Positions 6,545-16,400 are shown, numbered from the stretch's first letter. The stretch is 64,000 nt of DNA from Raineya orbicola (GCF_002843425.1 NZ_NKXO01000010.1:1-64000), one strand, 5' to 3'. A program made the numbers and translations. The notes: a model not told the origin generated them from the sequence alone.

Positions 6545-8575
6545 TCAGGCAGAGTGTCCGTTAGTCTGGTAATGTATGTTTTTTTCTGGTTCTTCAAGCA
6601 AGTTCGGAATTTCAATCTTAAAAATTGTGCCTACATTTATTTCAGAGTGCATATCTATTGTACCTTGCAGTTTGGTAATTGTTTCTTTCACTATAAAAAG
6701 CCCTAAACCTGCCCCTTGGCTTTTTTCAGTGGCTCTATAAAACATATTAAATACTTTTCCTAAATGCTCTTTGCCGATACCTTGTCCATTATCAGAGATG
6801 GTGATACTTGCTTTTTCTTTGCTTACTTCTACCTGAATTTTTACGTGAGACTGCACGTTATCGCGATGATATTGTATGCTATTGCTAATGATATTATTGA
6901 GTATAATGGCAATTCTATTTCTATCAGAAACAAAAGGTAAATCCTGACGGATACTGATAATTTTCTTGACTTTATCGTAGCCGACATCTGTTTTTCGTTG
7001 GTTTAGTACCTCATTAAGCAATTCTCGGAAAGAAATATGTACTTTTGAAACATCTACACGGGCATTTCTTAGCAAATCAGTTAGTTCTTTGGTGTAAAGG
7101 TCTAACTTTCTAATACTTCGCTCTTGCATTTCCAAATACATCATCAGATTCTCTTGATTTTTATCTTGCTTCATTAGTTGTATTAGCCCAATCAGCGATT
7201 TAAGCGGTGAACTTAATTCGTGAGAAATACTATACACAAATCTATCTAACTCTTCGTTTAGCTTTTTCAATTCTTCGTTTTGTCTCATTAGGTCGGCTGT
7301 TTTTTCTTCCATAATACGTTGCAGAGCGGCATTTTTTTCAGCCTCCATTCGTTTTTTATCTTTTTCTTTCAAAATTTGAGTTTCTTTACGTACTACTTCC
7401 AAACTTGTTTTGTGGAATCTCACTAAAAGCCCCAAAGAAATAGTAAGCACATATAAAATATAGCCAATATGTAAGCCATAAACTGCCCACCACGCAGGAA
7501 TAATGTGTGAAAAAGAAGGTAAAAGACTAATAATTACACCAATAGTGAGAAATATATTGGCTGTAAGCAAATACGAAGACATTGGTACTTGGTTTTTGTA
7601 AGCCCACACAAAACTCCATAAAATAGGTATAAGGCACAAAGGCACCATTGTTACAAGTAAATAAATGGCAGAAACATTATCTACAAAGGAAAGAGCAAAA
7701 TTGCCAAGAAAGCCGATAATACATACATTTAATAATTTTGTCAGAAAATATTGGGCAGGAAGTTTGAGAAAGCCTATGTTGAAAAGTAACAAAAACACCA
7801 TTCCCGAGCTTAGAAATGAGGCTTCTAATGAAATATGGGGCTGTAAAACTCTCACCAAAGGCGTATAAAAGCCTAAAATGCCGTCATACGTAGATAGAGC
7901 AAATGTAAAAAGTAAGGAACTTGCAAAAGAATAAAATAAAATTTTCTCCAAGGTTATTAGGAAAGCGGCAAAGTTGTAAAATATCAGTAGAAGCATCACA
8001 GAATAAAACCCACCCAAAAGTAAGTAAATAATCAGACTATCCTTCTGAAAGGTTTCATCAAGTTCCAATTGTATAGGAATATTCAAAAAAGCTCTTGAAC
8101 GAACTTTCAAGACCAACCAATATCTCCCTTCTTTCAAATTGTTTAGATTAAAAGCAATTTGGTTGTTGCTCACAGAGCGTTCTATGGGTTTGATAGCAGA
8201 GCCGCTTTTCTGCTGAGATATTATTTTGCCATTTCTATCAATGATAAAAAAATCTACAAAATTTACTGAGGGGTCTGTAATGGTCAGAATATAATTAGTG
8301 CTATTTTGATGTGCTTGAGGTACATACAAATTACTTTTCAGCCAGAAAGTTGAATTTGAAACCCCCAAGTGCAAATGATTTCGTGTTTGTATAGGCTCAA
8401 ATTTTATGTTCTCCTCAAAAATTTCTTGCAAAGAAAGTTTATTGCTTTTATCCTCAAAAATCTGAAAATAAGAGGTAATAAATTTTTTATTATTCTTTTT
8501 ATCTAACACAAGGACATCATTATTTGCCCAAGCGAAATTGCAAGTCCAAACAAAGCACAGAATAAAAAATCTCAT
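6545..8575 (-). CDS. 7TMR-DISM sensor histidine kinase
   Basis: A 676-residue membrane kinase. The order is signal peptide (to about residue 17), an extracytoplasmic 7TMR-DISM sensing domain (about 25-170), seven membrane helices (about 180-390), a coiled-coil linker (395-445), a HisKA dimerisation domain with the phosphoacceptor His452 in YSISHELSSP, and an HATPase domain with the N box IILNNIISNSIQYH, DNGQGIG and GAGLGLFIV. The 7TMR-DISM group is thought to sense small ligands, often carbohydrates. Its ATG overlaps the stop codon of the upstream propeller kinase (ATGA at 8572-8575), so the two are translationally coupled. No response regulator is nearby. Confidence 0.95.
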   Translation of the reverse strand: MRFFILCFVWTCNFAWANNDVLVLDKKNNKKFITSYFQIFEDKSNKLSLQEIFEENIKFEPIQTRNHLHLGVSNSTFWLKSNLYVPQAHQNSTNYILTITDPSVNFVDFFIIDRNGKIISQQKSGSAIKPIERSVSNNQIAFNLNNLKEGRYWLVLKVRSRAFLNIPIQLELDETFQKDSLIIYLLLGGFYSVMLLLIFYNFAAFLITLEKILFYSFASSLLFTFALSTYDGILGFYTPLVRVLQPHISLEASFLSSGMVFLLLFNIGFLKLPAQYFLTKLLNVCIIGFLGNFALSFVDNVSAIYLLVTMVPLCLIPILWSFVWAYKNQVPMSSYLLTANIFLTIGVIISLLPSFSHIIPAWWAVYGLHIGYILYVLTISLGLLVRFHKTSLEVVRKETQILKEKDKKRMEAEKNAALQRIMEEKTADLMRQNEELKKLNEELDRFVYSISHELSSPLKSLIGLIQLMKQDKNQENLMMYLEMQERSIRKLDLYTKELTDLLRNARVDVSKVHISFRELLNEVLNQRKTDVGYDKVKKIISIRQDLPFVSDRNRIAIILNNIISNSIQYHRDNVQSHVKIQVEVSKEKASITISDNGQGIGKEHLGKVFNMFYRATEKSQGAGLGLFIVKETITKLQGTIDMHSEINVGTIFKIEIPNLLEEPEKNIHYQTNGHSA

Positions 8576-11500
8576 TGCTCTAAATCCATTTGAATAGTTT
8601 GCTGAGGAGTATAATTTCCTGTTTCTTCAAATTTGGGTAGGGTAAAAGAAAAACAAGTTCCCACACCTTCCTCACTTTTAACAAATACTTTTCCTTTGTT
8701 TTTTTCAACAAATTCTTTCACAAGTACAAGCCCCAAACCAGTACCTACTTCATTGGCTGTACCTTTGGTAGAATAACGTGCCGATATATCAAAAATTTTA
8801 CTCATAGCAAATTCATTCATTCCTACACCTGTATCTTCTACGCTCACTACAATTTCATTTTTATCTATTTTTGTAGAAATGATGACTTTCCCATCAGTGG
8901 AAGTAAATTTGATAGCATTGGAAATAAGATTACGCAATACAGCCTTGATAGAATTGGCATCAGCATAAGCAAACACTTCTTTTTCTACTAAATTGATAAG
9001 ATCTATGCCTTTATTTTGGGCTGAAATAGCGAGCAGTTGTAAATTTTCTTCTGTTAGGGTGTGCAGACATAATTTTTCGGGCTTATACTCTAAAACTCCC
9101 ATTTGCGAACGCGACCAAGAAAGGACGTTTTCCAGCAATCCATAAAGATTTTTTACTGATTTGTTCAAACTTCCACTCATAAACAAAATATCCTCACGGC
9201 TCATAGCGTCCAAATGTTCTGTCATTATGTTTAGAAAAGCTGTAAGCGAGTTAAGAGGACCTTTGATGTCGTGAGCTAAAATGGAAAAGAACTTATCTTT
9301 GGTAACATTGAGCTGTTGTAGCTCTGCCTTTTGTTTTTCAATTTCTTCATTTTTTTTCAGAAGGGCTTCATTTTGCAAAAGTAGAGCCTTACGAGCTTCT
9401 TGCACTTTTTCTTCTAAAAGTCTTTTCTGTGCCTCAATAGCCTTGATACGTTGCACTACTACAAAAGCAATAAAAGCAATGATAAAAGTAGCAATTAGCA
9501 CCGAAAACCACCAAGTTTGCCAAAAAGCAGGCATTATGGTAAAACTATAAACAGCAACTTTTTCGCTACATTTGCCATTGGGCAGGCAAGCTCTTACAAG
9601 AAATCTGTAATTTCGGGGGGGTAAATTGGTGTAAATGGCTTCATTTTTACGGGAAGGTTTGCTCCATTCGTTTTCTATACCTTCAAGTTTCCATTGAAAG
9701 AAAAGATTTTCGTCAGAGTAATCAAGTGTTTCAAAATGAAAAGTCAGATAATTGTAATTGTGAGGTAATTTTAGATTTCTTGGTACAAACTCCCAATCTT
9801 GCAAGCCCTGATGATATTTTTGTAAATCTTTGGAAAGCCAATCCGTTTTTTGCAAATTAAGGTCTAAGTCTATAAGGTGGGCGGCAGGAATTTGGATATC
9901 AAAATTCACAAAATCAGGTTGGCATTTGATGAGTCCCTTCACGGTGCCTATCCACACGTTGCCGTCTTTATCTTCAAAAATTGCTCTTTCGTTGGCTTCA
10001 ATACTGGCAAAGTTATTGTCTTGGTTGTAAGTTTTAGTTTTTTGGATTTCCCCTTTTTCATTAAGTTGTAAAATGTTGATACCATTTTGAGTACCCAACC
10101 AAAGCCAATTTCGCCTATCCACTAAAACAGAATAAATGGTAGCCGAGCTAATTCCAGCCCTTTCATCATAAATTTCAAACTTTTCGGTGCTTTTATTGAA
10201 TTTTACTAAGCCGCTAAAAGTGGCAAACCATAAGTTTTTTTGCTTGTCTTCAGTGGCAGAAATGATATAATCCACGTGTAATTTATGTTTTTTATCATAA
10301 TTAAGCATTTGCTTTCCATCATAGACCGATATACCGTGATTGGTGCAAATCCAGATTTTACCTTCGGAATCTTCAAAAACATCATTGATCAAATTACTTA
10401 CCAAGTTGCTATTTTGCGAGTTGAACCATATAGTTTTATGAGTTTGATAATCGTAAAAATACAAACCCTCTTGGTAAGTAGCTATCCAAAGTCCTTTGGT
10501 GGTATGCCGAATAGCGTTGGTATAAATATCATCAGGTAAGCCAAATTTTTTAGAAACATTTACGAGTTTGCCTGCCTGCACTTGCCACAAACCTCTGGTA
10601 CTACTCATAAATATCTCATTTTTATCATTAATAGCTATACCACAACCTCGCTTCACATACTTTTCTGTGGTTACAGGTATTGTCTTGAAACTTTTATTTT
10701 CAAAAAAACCAAGAGGTTTATCGCCATTTTCAGCAATCCATAACTTGCCTTCTTTATCTTGTTGTATTGCCCAAATAATACCCGTCTCAAATCCTACTTC
10801 GGTGTGAAACTGAATAAAATCTTCCCCCATATACCGAATAAGTCCTTTCCCATAAGAACTTAACCAAATATTATTTCGGTTATCTTTGAAAATCACATAT
10901 ACATTAGCCGAAGGCAATCCATTAGAAGTATTGAAGTTGGTTATTTTTCCATTTTTTTCAATAATAGAAAAGCCCCTTTTTTGAGTTGAAAAGAAAATAT
11001 TGCCCTGTACGTCTTCAGTCAGGTAGAGGAAGTCGTTAAGGGGTACGCTGGCGATTTTATGCAAAATTTCAAAATTTTCATTTTTGAAAGCAAATAGAAA
11101 AAGTTGATTATTTTGCTCTATCAAAAAACGCGGCTCTTTGTGCAGGTTGCTGTTTAATAATAGTATCTGAGAATGAGGTGGTAAAGACTTATTGATTTCT
11201 GATACTTTCAACCTTTCGTGAACGTACTCAAAAAAACCCTGCTCTGTTTGAATAAAAAGAGTGTTTTGTTTATCAACTGCTATTGCCCATACCTCATTGT
11301 TTTGTAAAAGTTTGAGGTTTTGAGCCGTGAAATCTATAAATCGCTCTCCATTCCAATGTAAAATTTTTTTCTTGCCCTGAAAAGTTTTTACAAGTACCCA
11401 TAGTTGGGTTTCATTTGTTTCTACCACTTCGTACCCTTCGCCGCTCACAAAACCTTCTGCATCAGCTATTTTCTGAAAGGTTTTTCCATTGTAAATGGTA

Positions 11501-11811
11501 ATTCCTTTTTCGGTAAAAAACCACAGGTTTTTCCTTTTATCTTCGTAAATCTTTTTTACTCTATCATTTAGTAAACCATTACTTTTGTTAATGACTTTGA
11601 AAGATTTGCCATTGAAGCGAGCTACTCCCCCGCCATTAGTAGATATCCAAATCATTCCACGGCTATCCTGTAAAATATCTGTAACTTCAGACTGCGGTAA
11701 GCCATTTTCTATGCCATAGGTTACAAAACGATATTGTTGGGCAAAAGTCATAGATATTGCCAGAAAAACCAACATACAACTCACCGCACAATATTGCACT
11801 AATGCAATCAT
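8572..11811 (-). CDS. Two-component-regulator-propeller sensor histidine kinase
   Basis: A 1079-residue membrane kinase with signal peptide (ending TFAQ), two successive Reg_prop beta-propellers built of about 14 repeats such as WISTNGGGVARFNG and WICTNHGISVYDG (about 25-640), a Y_Y_Y domain (about 680-765), one membrane helix (FSVLIATFIIAFIAFVVV), a coiled coil, HisKA with His847 in SILAHDIKGP, and HATPase with ISNAIKF, VEDTGVGM and GTGLGLVLV. In Bacteroidota this architecture usually senses periplasmic polysaccharide breakdown products. Unlike classical hybrid two-component systems, it lacks the receiver and AraC domains. It is first in a coupled pair with the 7TMR kinase. A minus-strand TATCTTTG at 11832-11839 could be its -7 element. 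Confidence 0.95.
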   Translation of the reverse strand: MIALVQYCAVSCMLVFLAISMTFAQQYRFVTYGIENGLPQSEVTDILQDSRGMIWISTNGGGVARFNGKSFKVINKSNGLLNDRVKKIYEDKRKNLWFFTEKGITIYNGKTFQKIADAEGFVSGEGYEVVETNETQLWVLVKTFQGKKKILHWNGERFIDFTAQNLKLLQNNEVWAIAVDKQNTLFIQTEQGFFEYVHERLKVSEINKSLPPHSQILLLNSNLHKEPRFLIEQNNQLFLFAFKNENFEILHKIASVPLNDFLYLTEDVQGNIFFSTQKRGFSIIEKNGKITNFNTSNGLPSANVYVIFKDNRNNIWLSSYGKGLIRYMGEDFIQFHTEVGFETGIIWAIQQDKEGKLWIAENGDKPLGFFENKSFKTIPVTTEKYVKRGCGIAINDKNEIFMSSTRGLWQVQAGKLVNVSKKFGLPDDIYTNAIRHTTKGLWIATYQEGLYFYDYQTHKTIWFNSQNSNLVSNLINDVFEDSEGKIWICTNHGISVYDGKQMLNYDKKHKLHVDYIISATEDKQKNLWFATFSGLVKFNKSTEKFEIYDERAGISSATIYSVLVDRRNWLWLGTQNGINILQLNEKGEIQKTKTYNQDNNFASIEANERAIFEDKDGNVWIGTVKGLIKCQPDFVNFDIQIPAAHLIDLDLNLQKTDWLSKDLQKYHQGLQDWEFVPRNLKLPHNYNYLTFHFETLDYSDENLFFQWKLEGIENEWSKPSRKNEAIYTNLPPRNYRFLVRACLPNGKCSEKVAVYSFTIMPAFWQTWWFSVLIATFIIAFIAFVVVQRIKAIEAQKRLLEEKVQEARKALLLQNEALLKKNEEIEKQKAELQQLNVTKDKFFSILAHDIKGPLNSLTAFLNIMTEHLDAMSREDILFMSGSLNKSVKNLYGLLENVLSWSRSQMGVLEYKPEKLCLHTLTEENLQLLAISAQNKGIDLINLVEKEVFAYADANSIKAVLRNLISNAIKFTSTDGKVIISTKIDKNEIVVSVEDTGVGMNEFAMSKIFDISARYSTKGTANEVGTGLGLVLVKEFVEKNKGKVFVKSEEGVGTCFSFTLPKFEETGNYTPQQTIQMDLEQ

Positions 11812-11904
11812 TTTACAGAATAGCTTTTATGCAAAGATAAAAAAAAAATCCTATCTCTCTTGGAAATAGGCATTTTTTTTCATAAATTGTTAAAAATCAA
11901 ATGT

Positions 11905-12621
11905 ATGTACAAGATTGTTGGTTTAAGTGTTTTGTGGTGTTTCTTTTCTTTTTCTTTTCTTTTAGCCCAAAAAAAGAAGCACTATTACACTGATTTTAAG
12001 CCAACTTACAAGCAATGGGAACGCAATTATATTATTGACAAAATAGAGTATCGCAAAGATAGTTTAGTTGTTTTTTTTAGATACTATGCAATCAGCCAAT
12101 ATACGTCTGTTGAATTGCACGCCCCTGCTCCCATTGGTGCATACCCCTATTGCTTGGAAAATACTGAAAATGCAAACGAGTTTTACGAAATGGTTGATAT
12201 GAAAAATATTCGTATTGGCGACTCTTTGCTTCTTTATTCCTTAAAAGATATAGGGAAACCTAGTATCTATTTCAGAATGCCTTTGAACAAAATGCTTACC
12301 TATGAAATTCATTTTGTAAAGCCCCCGAAATCTCTTAAAAAAGCCAACTTGTATGAGGGTAGGATTGCTAAAAACAGGACTAATCATTTCCACGCCTTGG
12401 ATATTCCTATCAAACATTCTCCTGATGATGATTTGGGTAATGAAGAGGATATGAAAAAAAACATTACCGAATTTGCCCAAAAAATGTATGTACCACCAGC
12501 CCCGCCTAAAAAAAAGCCTGAAAAGGTTAAAACTACCAAAAATGATATGCCATTCATTCAACAAAAGCCACCAATTGCCGAAAAAAACAAATTCAATCAA
12601 GAAGCAAGAATTAGAATGTAG
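11905..12621 (+). CDS. Secreted hypothetical protein with Pro/Lys-rich tail
   Basis: A 238-residue protein I cannot assign. The ATG at 11905 is preferred to one at 11860 because it puts the signal peptide (MYKIVGLSVLWCFFSFSFLLA) at the N terminus. The mature part is basic, with a central beta-rich region (RYYAISQYTSVELHAPAP, RIGDSLLLYSLKDIGKPSIYF) and a disordered C-terminal tail rich in Pro and Lys (PPAPPKKKPEKVK). It is divergent from the propeller kinase gene, 93 bases apart, and could be linked to it in regulation. The next gene runs towards it and ends two bases away. Confidence 0.7.
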   Translation: MYKIVGLSVLWCFFSFSFLLAQKKKHYYTDFKPTYKQWERNYIIDKIEYRKDSLVVFFRYYAISQYTSVELHAPAPIGAYPYCLENTENANEFYEMVDMKNIRIGDSLLLYSLKDIGKPSIYFRMPLNKMLTYEIHFVKPPKSLKKANLYEGRIAKNRTNHFHALDIPIKHSPDDDLGNEEDMKKNITEFAQKMYVPPAPPKKKPEKVKTTKNDMPFIQQKPPIAEKNKFNQEARIRM

Positions 12622-12622
12622 C

Positions 12623-13663
12623 TTAGGCAGAGGAATAGCTTTGGGGTTTCAAACGTAGCCAAATTTCCCATTCCAAGCCCATCATTGCCACTGCCAAAAG
12701 CAAATGAATGGGTTGTAGGAAAGCAGGTATAGCAAAATATGCCATTATCGCTCCTGTAATTGTAGCGGCAATAAGCACGCCCAAAAGCAAAAAGTAAGGC
12801 TTTTGGATAAAAGAAAATGCTCTTTCCTTTTTAAGCCTATACAACAGAAAAATATTCATAGCCAACAAAAAAAGTGAATACGAGCGATGAATGTAAAAAC
12901 GAATGTCTAATCTTTCAATCCAGTACGCCCGATTAGTAATCTCTCGGGCAAAGGCATCTATTTGCTCACGTACCTGCGTACCTAAAAGCACTTGCCCCAA
13001 AGAAAATAACAAATTCAGAATAAGCAGAAATTTTGTCAAATTACTCACAGAAAAATTATTAACACTATCTATCTGCAAAGTGCTTTGAGCCAAATGCACG
13101 GTATAAGCCATCAGAAGCACCTGTACCACTGCCAAAAACATATGCAGCGTTATCATTCCTTCCAAAAGATTGGTAGAAACCACAATAGAGCCTATCCAGC
13201 CCTGAAAACCCACTAATAGCAAGGCTATAAATGATAAAATACTCACAATGGGCTTGGTTTTAAGATAGCTTAAAGAGGTAATGAACGTTACAAAAATAAG
13301 TAAGCCAATCAGAACACCTAAAAGCCTATTGAGGTATTCAATCCAAGTTTTTTGAACATTAAAATCCTCTTCAATGTAAATAGTTTCGTCATTTTGCACT
13401 CTTTGAGCCGCTTCCTTCATTCCAATAGATTTCAGAAAGCCAACCAAACGCAGATTTTTTTCTTTGCGTTTTTGGGCGTAAATTTCTTTATAATTCTCAG
13501 GAAGTTCACTTATGTCAGTTGGAGGAACAATTTTACCAAAACATTTAGGCCAATCGGGGCAACCCATACCCGAACCTGTACTTCGTACAATGCCCCCAAC
13601 CAAAATGAGTAGATATACTGCTAAAATGGTTACCCAGCTAAACTGAACAAAATTTTTTCGCAT
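12623..13663 (-). CDS. ctaA: Heme A synthase (COX15/CtaA family)
   Basis: This integral membrane enzyme oxidises the C8 methyl group of heme O to make heme A for aa3/caa3 cytochrome oxidases. The 346-residue protein has eight predicted helices and the conserved N terminus GGIVRSTGSGMGCPDWPKC (residues 23-41), with a long first loop as in Bacteroidota homologues. Histidines expected to bind heme are seen in ITLHMFLAV, FYIHRSYSL and IHLLLAVAM. The first conserved E-x-x-H motif reads EYLN (Glu109, Asn112), so the first heme-ligand position is Asn. It stands alone, with no cyoE or cox genes in the window. Confidence 0.93.
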   Translation of the reverse strand: MRKNFVQFSWVTILAVYLLILVGGIVRSTGSGMGCPDWPKCFGKIVPPTDISELPENYKEIYAQKRKEKNLRLVGFLKSIGMKEAAQRVQNDETIYIEEDFNVQKTWIEYLNRLLGVLIGLLIFVTFITSLSYLKTKPIVSILSFIALLLVGFQGWIGSIVVSTNLLEGMITLHMFLAVVQVLLMAYTVHLAQSTLQIDSVNNFSVSNLTKFLLILNLLFSLGQVLLGTQVREQIDAFAREITNRAYWIERLDIRFYIHRSYSLFLLAMNIFLLYRLKKERAFSFIQKPYFLLLGVLIAATITGAIMAYFAIPAFLQPIHLLLAVAMMGLEWEIWLRLKPQSYSSA

Positions 13664-13697
13664 TTGCCTAAATTTTGGCTTGCAAATTACAAAAAAT

Positions 13698-14546
13698 TCA
13701 ATTTTTCTTGACTACAATCCACTGCTCATCTTTTTGGATAGTTGTAAAAATACCGATACCTCCCTGTACTCCCGAAATAATTGGCGAAGGTTGTGCGAAA
13801 GGATTTCCTGCCGCATCGCGAGCATCTTCTACACTTCGCAAGTATGCATAGAATTGCCTTTCAATGTGAAATAGTAAAACTTGCAAAGTATCTTTATCTT
13901 TGAAACGATAAGAAGTACCAATGCTTATTTCTCCATTAGTTGCAGTGATACCTCTGTAAATAAAATCTAACTGATTGTTGAGCTCATTTTTTCGCTTTTT
14001 GTTGATGATAAAACGATAAAAGTTTCCGCTGGGCGAAACATTGTGCCGAATAAGCACGTATGCTTTGGCTGTATCAATTTTAGGCTCTTTATCAGCATCT
14101 TCAAACTGCCAAATCAATTCTTTGATAGGCAATTCTTCTAAAAATTGCGTTTTACCAGTTACTTTTCTGCCTTTGCTATCTATTATTTCCAAACTAAATT
14201 CTCCGGTAGGATTTGTAGGCAAGGGTAAATCTGAAACATAGTTATAGACTTTGCGAAACAGGGTATCAAATTGTACTTCATAATGCAATGGATACACTAC
14301 ATCACCATTTCGTACAACAACTTGGGCATCTTTTATTTCAGGAATTTGCAAGTTATTATCCAAAAAATCTTGACTTTCAGTAAGAAGCAAACGAATAGGT
14401 TTCCCACGCTCTAAATAACATTCAACAACCAGTTTTTTTTCATATTCAGGAAGTTTGAGGTCAATATCTCGTTCCAAGCCACAAGCTGAAAGAAATATTG
14501 TAGCATAAAGCAAAAATTGGCATAAACGAAAAGTAGCAGGTTTCAT
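13698..14546 (-). CDS. DUF4249-family lipoprotein
   Basis: A 282-residue lipoprotein (signal peptide with lipobox LSAC, Cys21) of the DUF4249 family. The typical opening ERDIDLKLPEYEKKLVVECYLERGKPIRLLLT and the Ig-like core YPLHYEV... are present. DUF4249 proteins are usually encoded directly after a TonB-dependent outer-membrane receptor and probably work with it at the cell surface; here no such receptor is adjacent, so it is an orphan copy. It ends 34 bases upstream of ctaA and may be transcribed with it. The precise function is unknown. Confidence 0.85.
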   Translation of the reverse strand: MKPATFRLCQFLLYATIFLSACGLERDIDLKLPEYEKKLVVECYLERGKPIRLLLTESQDFLDNNLQIPEIKDAQVVVRNGDVVYPLHYEVQFDTLFRKVYNYVSDLPLPTNPTGEFSLEIIDSKGRKVTGKTQFLEELPIKELIWQFEDADKEPKIDTAKAYVLIRHNVSPSGNFYRFIINKKRKNELNNQLDFIYRGITATNGEISIGTSYRFKDKDTLQVLLFHIERQFYAYLRSVEDARDAAGNPFAQPSPIISGVQGGIGIFTTIQKDEQWIVVKKN

Positions 14547-14710
14547 AGATTTTTTTTACAAAATAACGCTTTTTCAAGGGAAAAAGTTTTTTGTATAAGC
14601 TCTGTATGAAGTATTTTCAAGCCTCACTTGTCATTGCAAAAAAGATTATTTTGTGATTCTGAACCACAAAAATGGAAATCTTTTTTAATCCTAAACAACT
14701 TCAACATAAA

Positions 14711-14747
14711 AAACGACCCCATTCACACAATCTGAATGTGGTCGTTT
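14711..14747. terminator. Terminator hairpin, copy 2 of a dispersed repeat
   Basis: Fifteen-base arms at 14711-14725 and 14733-14747 with one A-C-type mismatch and a 7-base loop. On the minus strand the hairpin is followed by a T-run (the A-run at 14708-14713), so it terminates the carboxylase gene ending at 14766. The 45 bases 14703-14747 match 1284-1328 at 42 positions, including loop and flanks. Confidence 0.75.
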
Positions 14748-14765
14748 CTGTATTTTGGCTAATCA

Positions 14766-16400
14766 TTACACCTGAATTACCCCTACGTTATAGCGTTTGG
14801 TGATGGGGGCGTGATTAGCGGCTTCAATACCCATAGAAATCACTTTGCGAGTATCCAGCGGGTCAATGATGCCATCTATCCACAAACGAGCCGCCGCATA
14901 ATAAGGCGAAAGTTGATTGTTGTAGATTTCGGTAATCTCTTCTAAAAGTTTAGCCTCTTCTTCGGGAGTGATTTTCTGTCCTTTGGCTTCCAGTGCCGCC
15001 ACACGAATTTGCAAAAGGGTTTTGGCTGCCGAAGCCCCGCTCATTACCGCAATTTGGGCAGAGGGCCAAGCAAAAATTAAGCGAGGGTCATAAGCCTTGC
15101 CACACATAGCATAATTGCCCGCCCCATACGAATTGCCTACAACAATCGTAAATTTGGGTACTACGCTATTTGCCATAGCATTCACCATTTTTGCCCCGTC
15201 TTTGATAATTCCGTTATGTTCAGATTTGCTACCAACCATAAAGCCTGTTACATCTTGCAAAAATACCAAAGGAATCTTCCGTTGGTTGCAGTTCATAATA
15301 AAACGAGCGGCTTTATCGGCAGAATCAGAGTAAATAACCCCCCCCATTTGCATTTCTCCTTTTTTGGTTTTGACCATTTTACGCTGATTGGCAACGATGC
15401 CCACCGCCCAACCATCTATACGAGCATATCCACAAAGCAAGGTTTTTCCATACAAAGCCTTGTACTCATCAAATTCGGAGTTATCTACCAAACGTTCAAT
15501 AATTTCTCGCATATCGTAAGGTTTAACTCTATCGGCAGGCAAAATGCCGTAAATTTCTTTCATATCTTTTCGGGGCAGAGCAGGCGTAGCTCTATCAAAA
15601 CCTGCTTTTTCAAAATGTCCGATTTTTTCAAAAATTCTACGAATAGCATCTAAACAAGCCTCATCATTAGGATATTTGTTATCCGTAACGCCTGAAATTT
15701 CGGAATGCGTAGTAGCTCCTCCGAGTGTTTCGTTATCTACCTCTTCACCAATAGCCGATTTTACAAGATACGAACCCGCCAAAAACACCGAACCTGTACC
15801 TTCTACAATAAGAGCCTCATCACTCATAATAGGCAGATATGCTCCACCTGCTACACAACTTCCCATAATAGCCGCTATCTGGATTATTCCTTCGGAACTC
15901 ATCACGGCATTATTACGGAAAATTCTGCCAAAATGCTCTTTATCAGGGAAAACCTCTGCTTGCATAGGCAAATATACGCCTGCACTATCTACCAAATACA
16001 CGATAGGCAAACGATTTTCTATGGCAATTTCTTGGGCTCGCAAGTTTTTCTTGGCAGTAATAGGAAACCAAGCTCCTGCTTTCACGGTTGCATCATTGGC
16101 AACTACAATACATTGCCTTCCTGCAATATAACCCATAATTACTACTACTCCTCCCGAAGGACAACCCCCTTCTTCCTCATACATTCCATCTGCCACCAAG
16201 GCTCCAATTTCCATTTGTGGTTTATCTTTATCCAAAAGGTAATCAATACGCTCGCGGGCAGTCATTTTGCCTTTGGCTTTGTGGGCGGCGATACGTTTTT
16301 CACCTCCTCCGAGCTTTACTTTTTCCCATTTGGCATTGAGTTGAGTAACCCATTGTTTCATCAAATCTTCATTCTTGTTAAATTCTATATCAATTTTCAT
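14766..16400 (-). CDS. Acyl-CoA carboxylase, carboxyltransferase (beta) subunit
   Basis: Carboxyltransferase of the propionyl-/methylcrotonyl-CoA carboxylase type; it transfers CO2 from carboxybiotin to an acyl-CoA. The protein has 544 residues from the ATG at 16400 (MKIDIEFNKNEDL); an upstream ATG at 16463 would add 21 residues with no family match. Recognisable segments are the N-terminal GGGEKRIAAHKAKGKMTARERI, PSGGVVVIMGYIAGR, the oxyanion-type GSCVAGGAYLPIM, and VVGNSYGAGNYAMCGKAYDPRL in the C-terminal crotonase half. The biotin carboxylase/carrier subunit is not in the window. The length and KAYDPRLIFAWP segment fit the methylcrotonyl/geranyl group best, but the substrate cannot be fixed from sequence alone. 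Confidence 0.92.
   Translation of the reverse strand: MKIDIEFNKNEDLMKQWVTQLNAKWEKVKLGGGEKRIAAHKAKGKMTARERIDYLLDKDKPQMEIGALVADGMYEEEGGCPSGGVVVIMGYIAGRQCIVVANDATVKAGAWFPITAKKNLRAQEIAIENRLPIVYLVDSAGVYLPMQAEVFPDKEHFGRIFRNNAVMSSEGIIQIAAIMGSCVAGGAYLPIMSDEALIVEGTGSVFLAGSYLVKSAIGEEVDNETLGGATTHSEISGVTDNKYPNDEACLDAIRRIFEKIGHFEKAGFDRATPALPRKDMKEIYGILPADRVKPYDMREIIERLVDNSEFDEYKALYGKTLLCGYARIDGWAVGIVANQRKMVKTKKGEMQMGGVIYSDSADKAARFIMNCNQRKIPLVFLQDVTGFMVGSKSEHNGIIKDGAKMVNAMANSVVPKFTIVVGNSYGAGNYAMCGKAYDPRLIFAWPSAQIAVMSGASAAKTLLQIRVAALEAKGQKITPEEEAKLLEEITEIYNNQLSPYYAAARLWIDGIIDPLDTRKVISMGIEAANHAPITKRYNVGVIQV

Noticed and set aside
11842-11878. A weak inverted repeat (CCTAT...ATAGG) with A and T runs between divergent genes
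   Set aside because: Five-bp core only and located between two start regions, where a terminator makes little sense; likely chance in AT-rich DNA.
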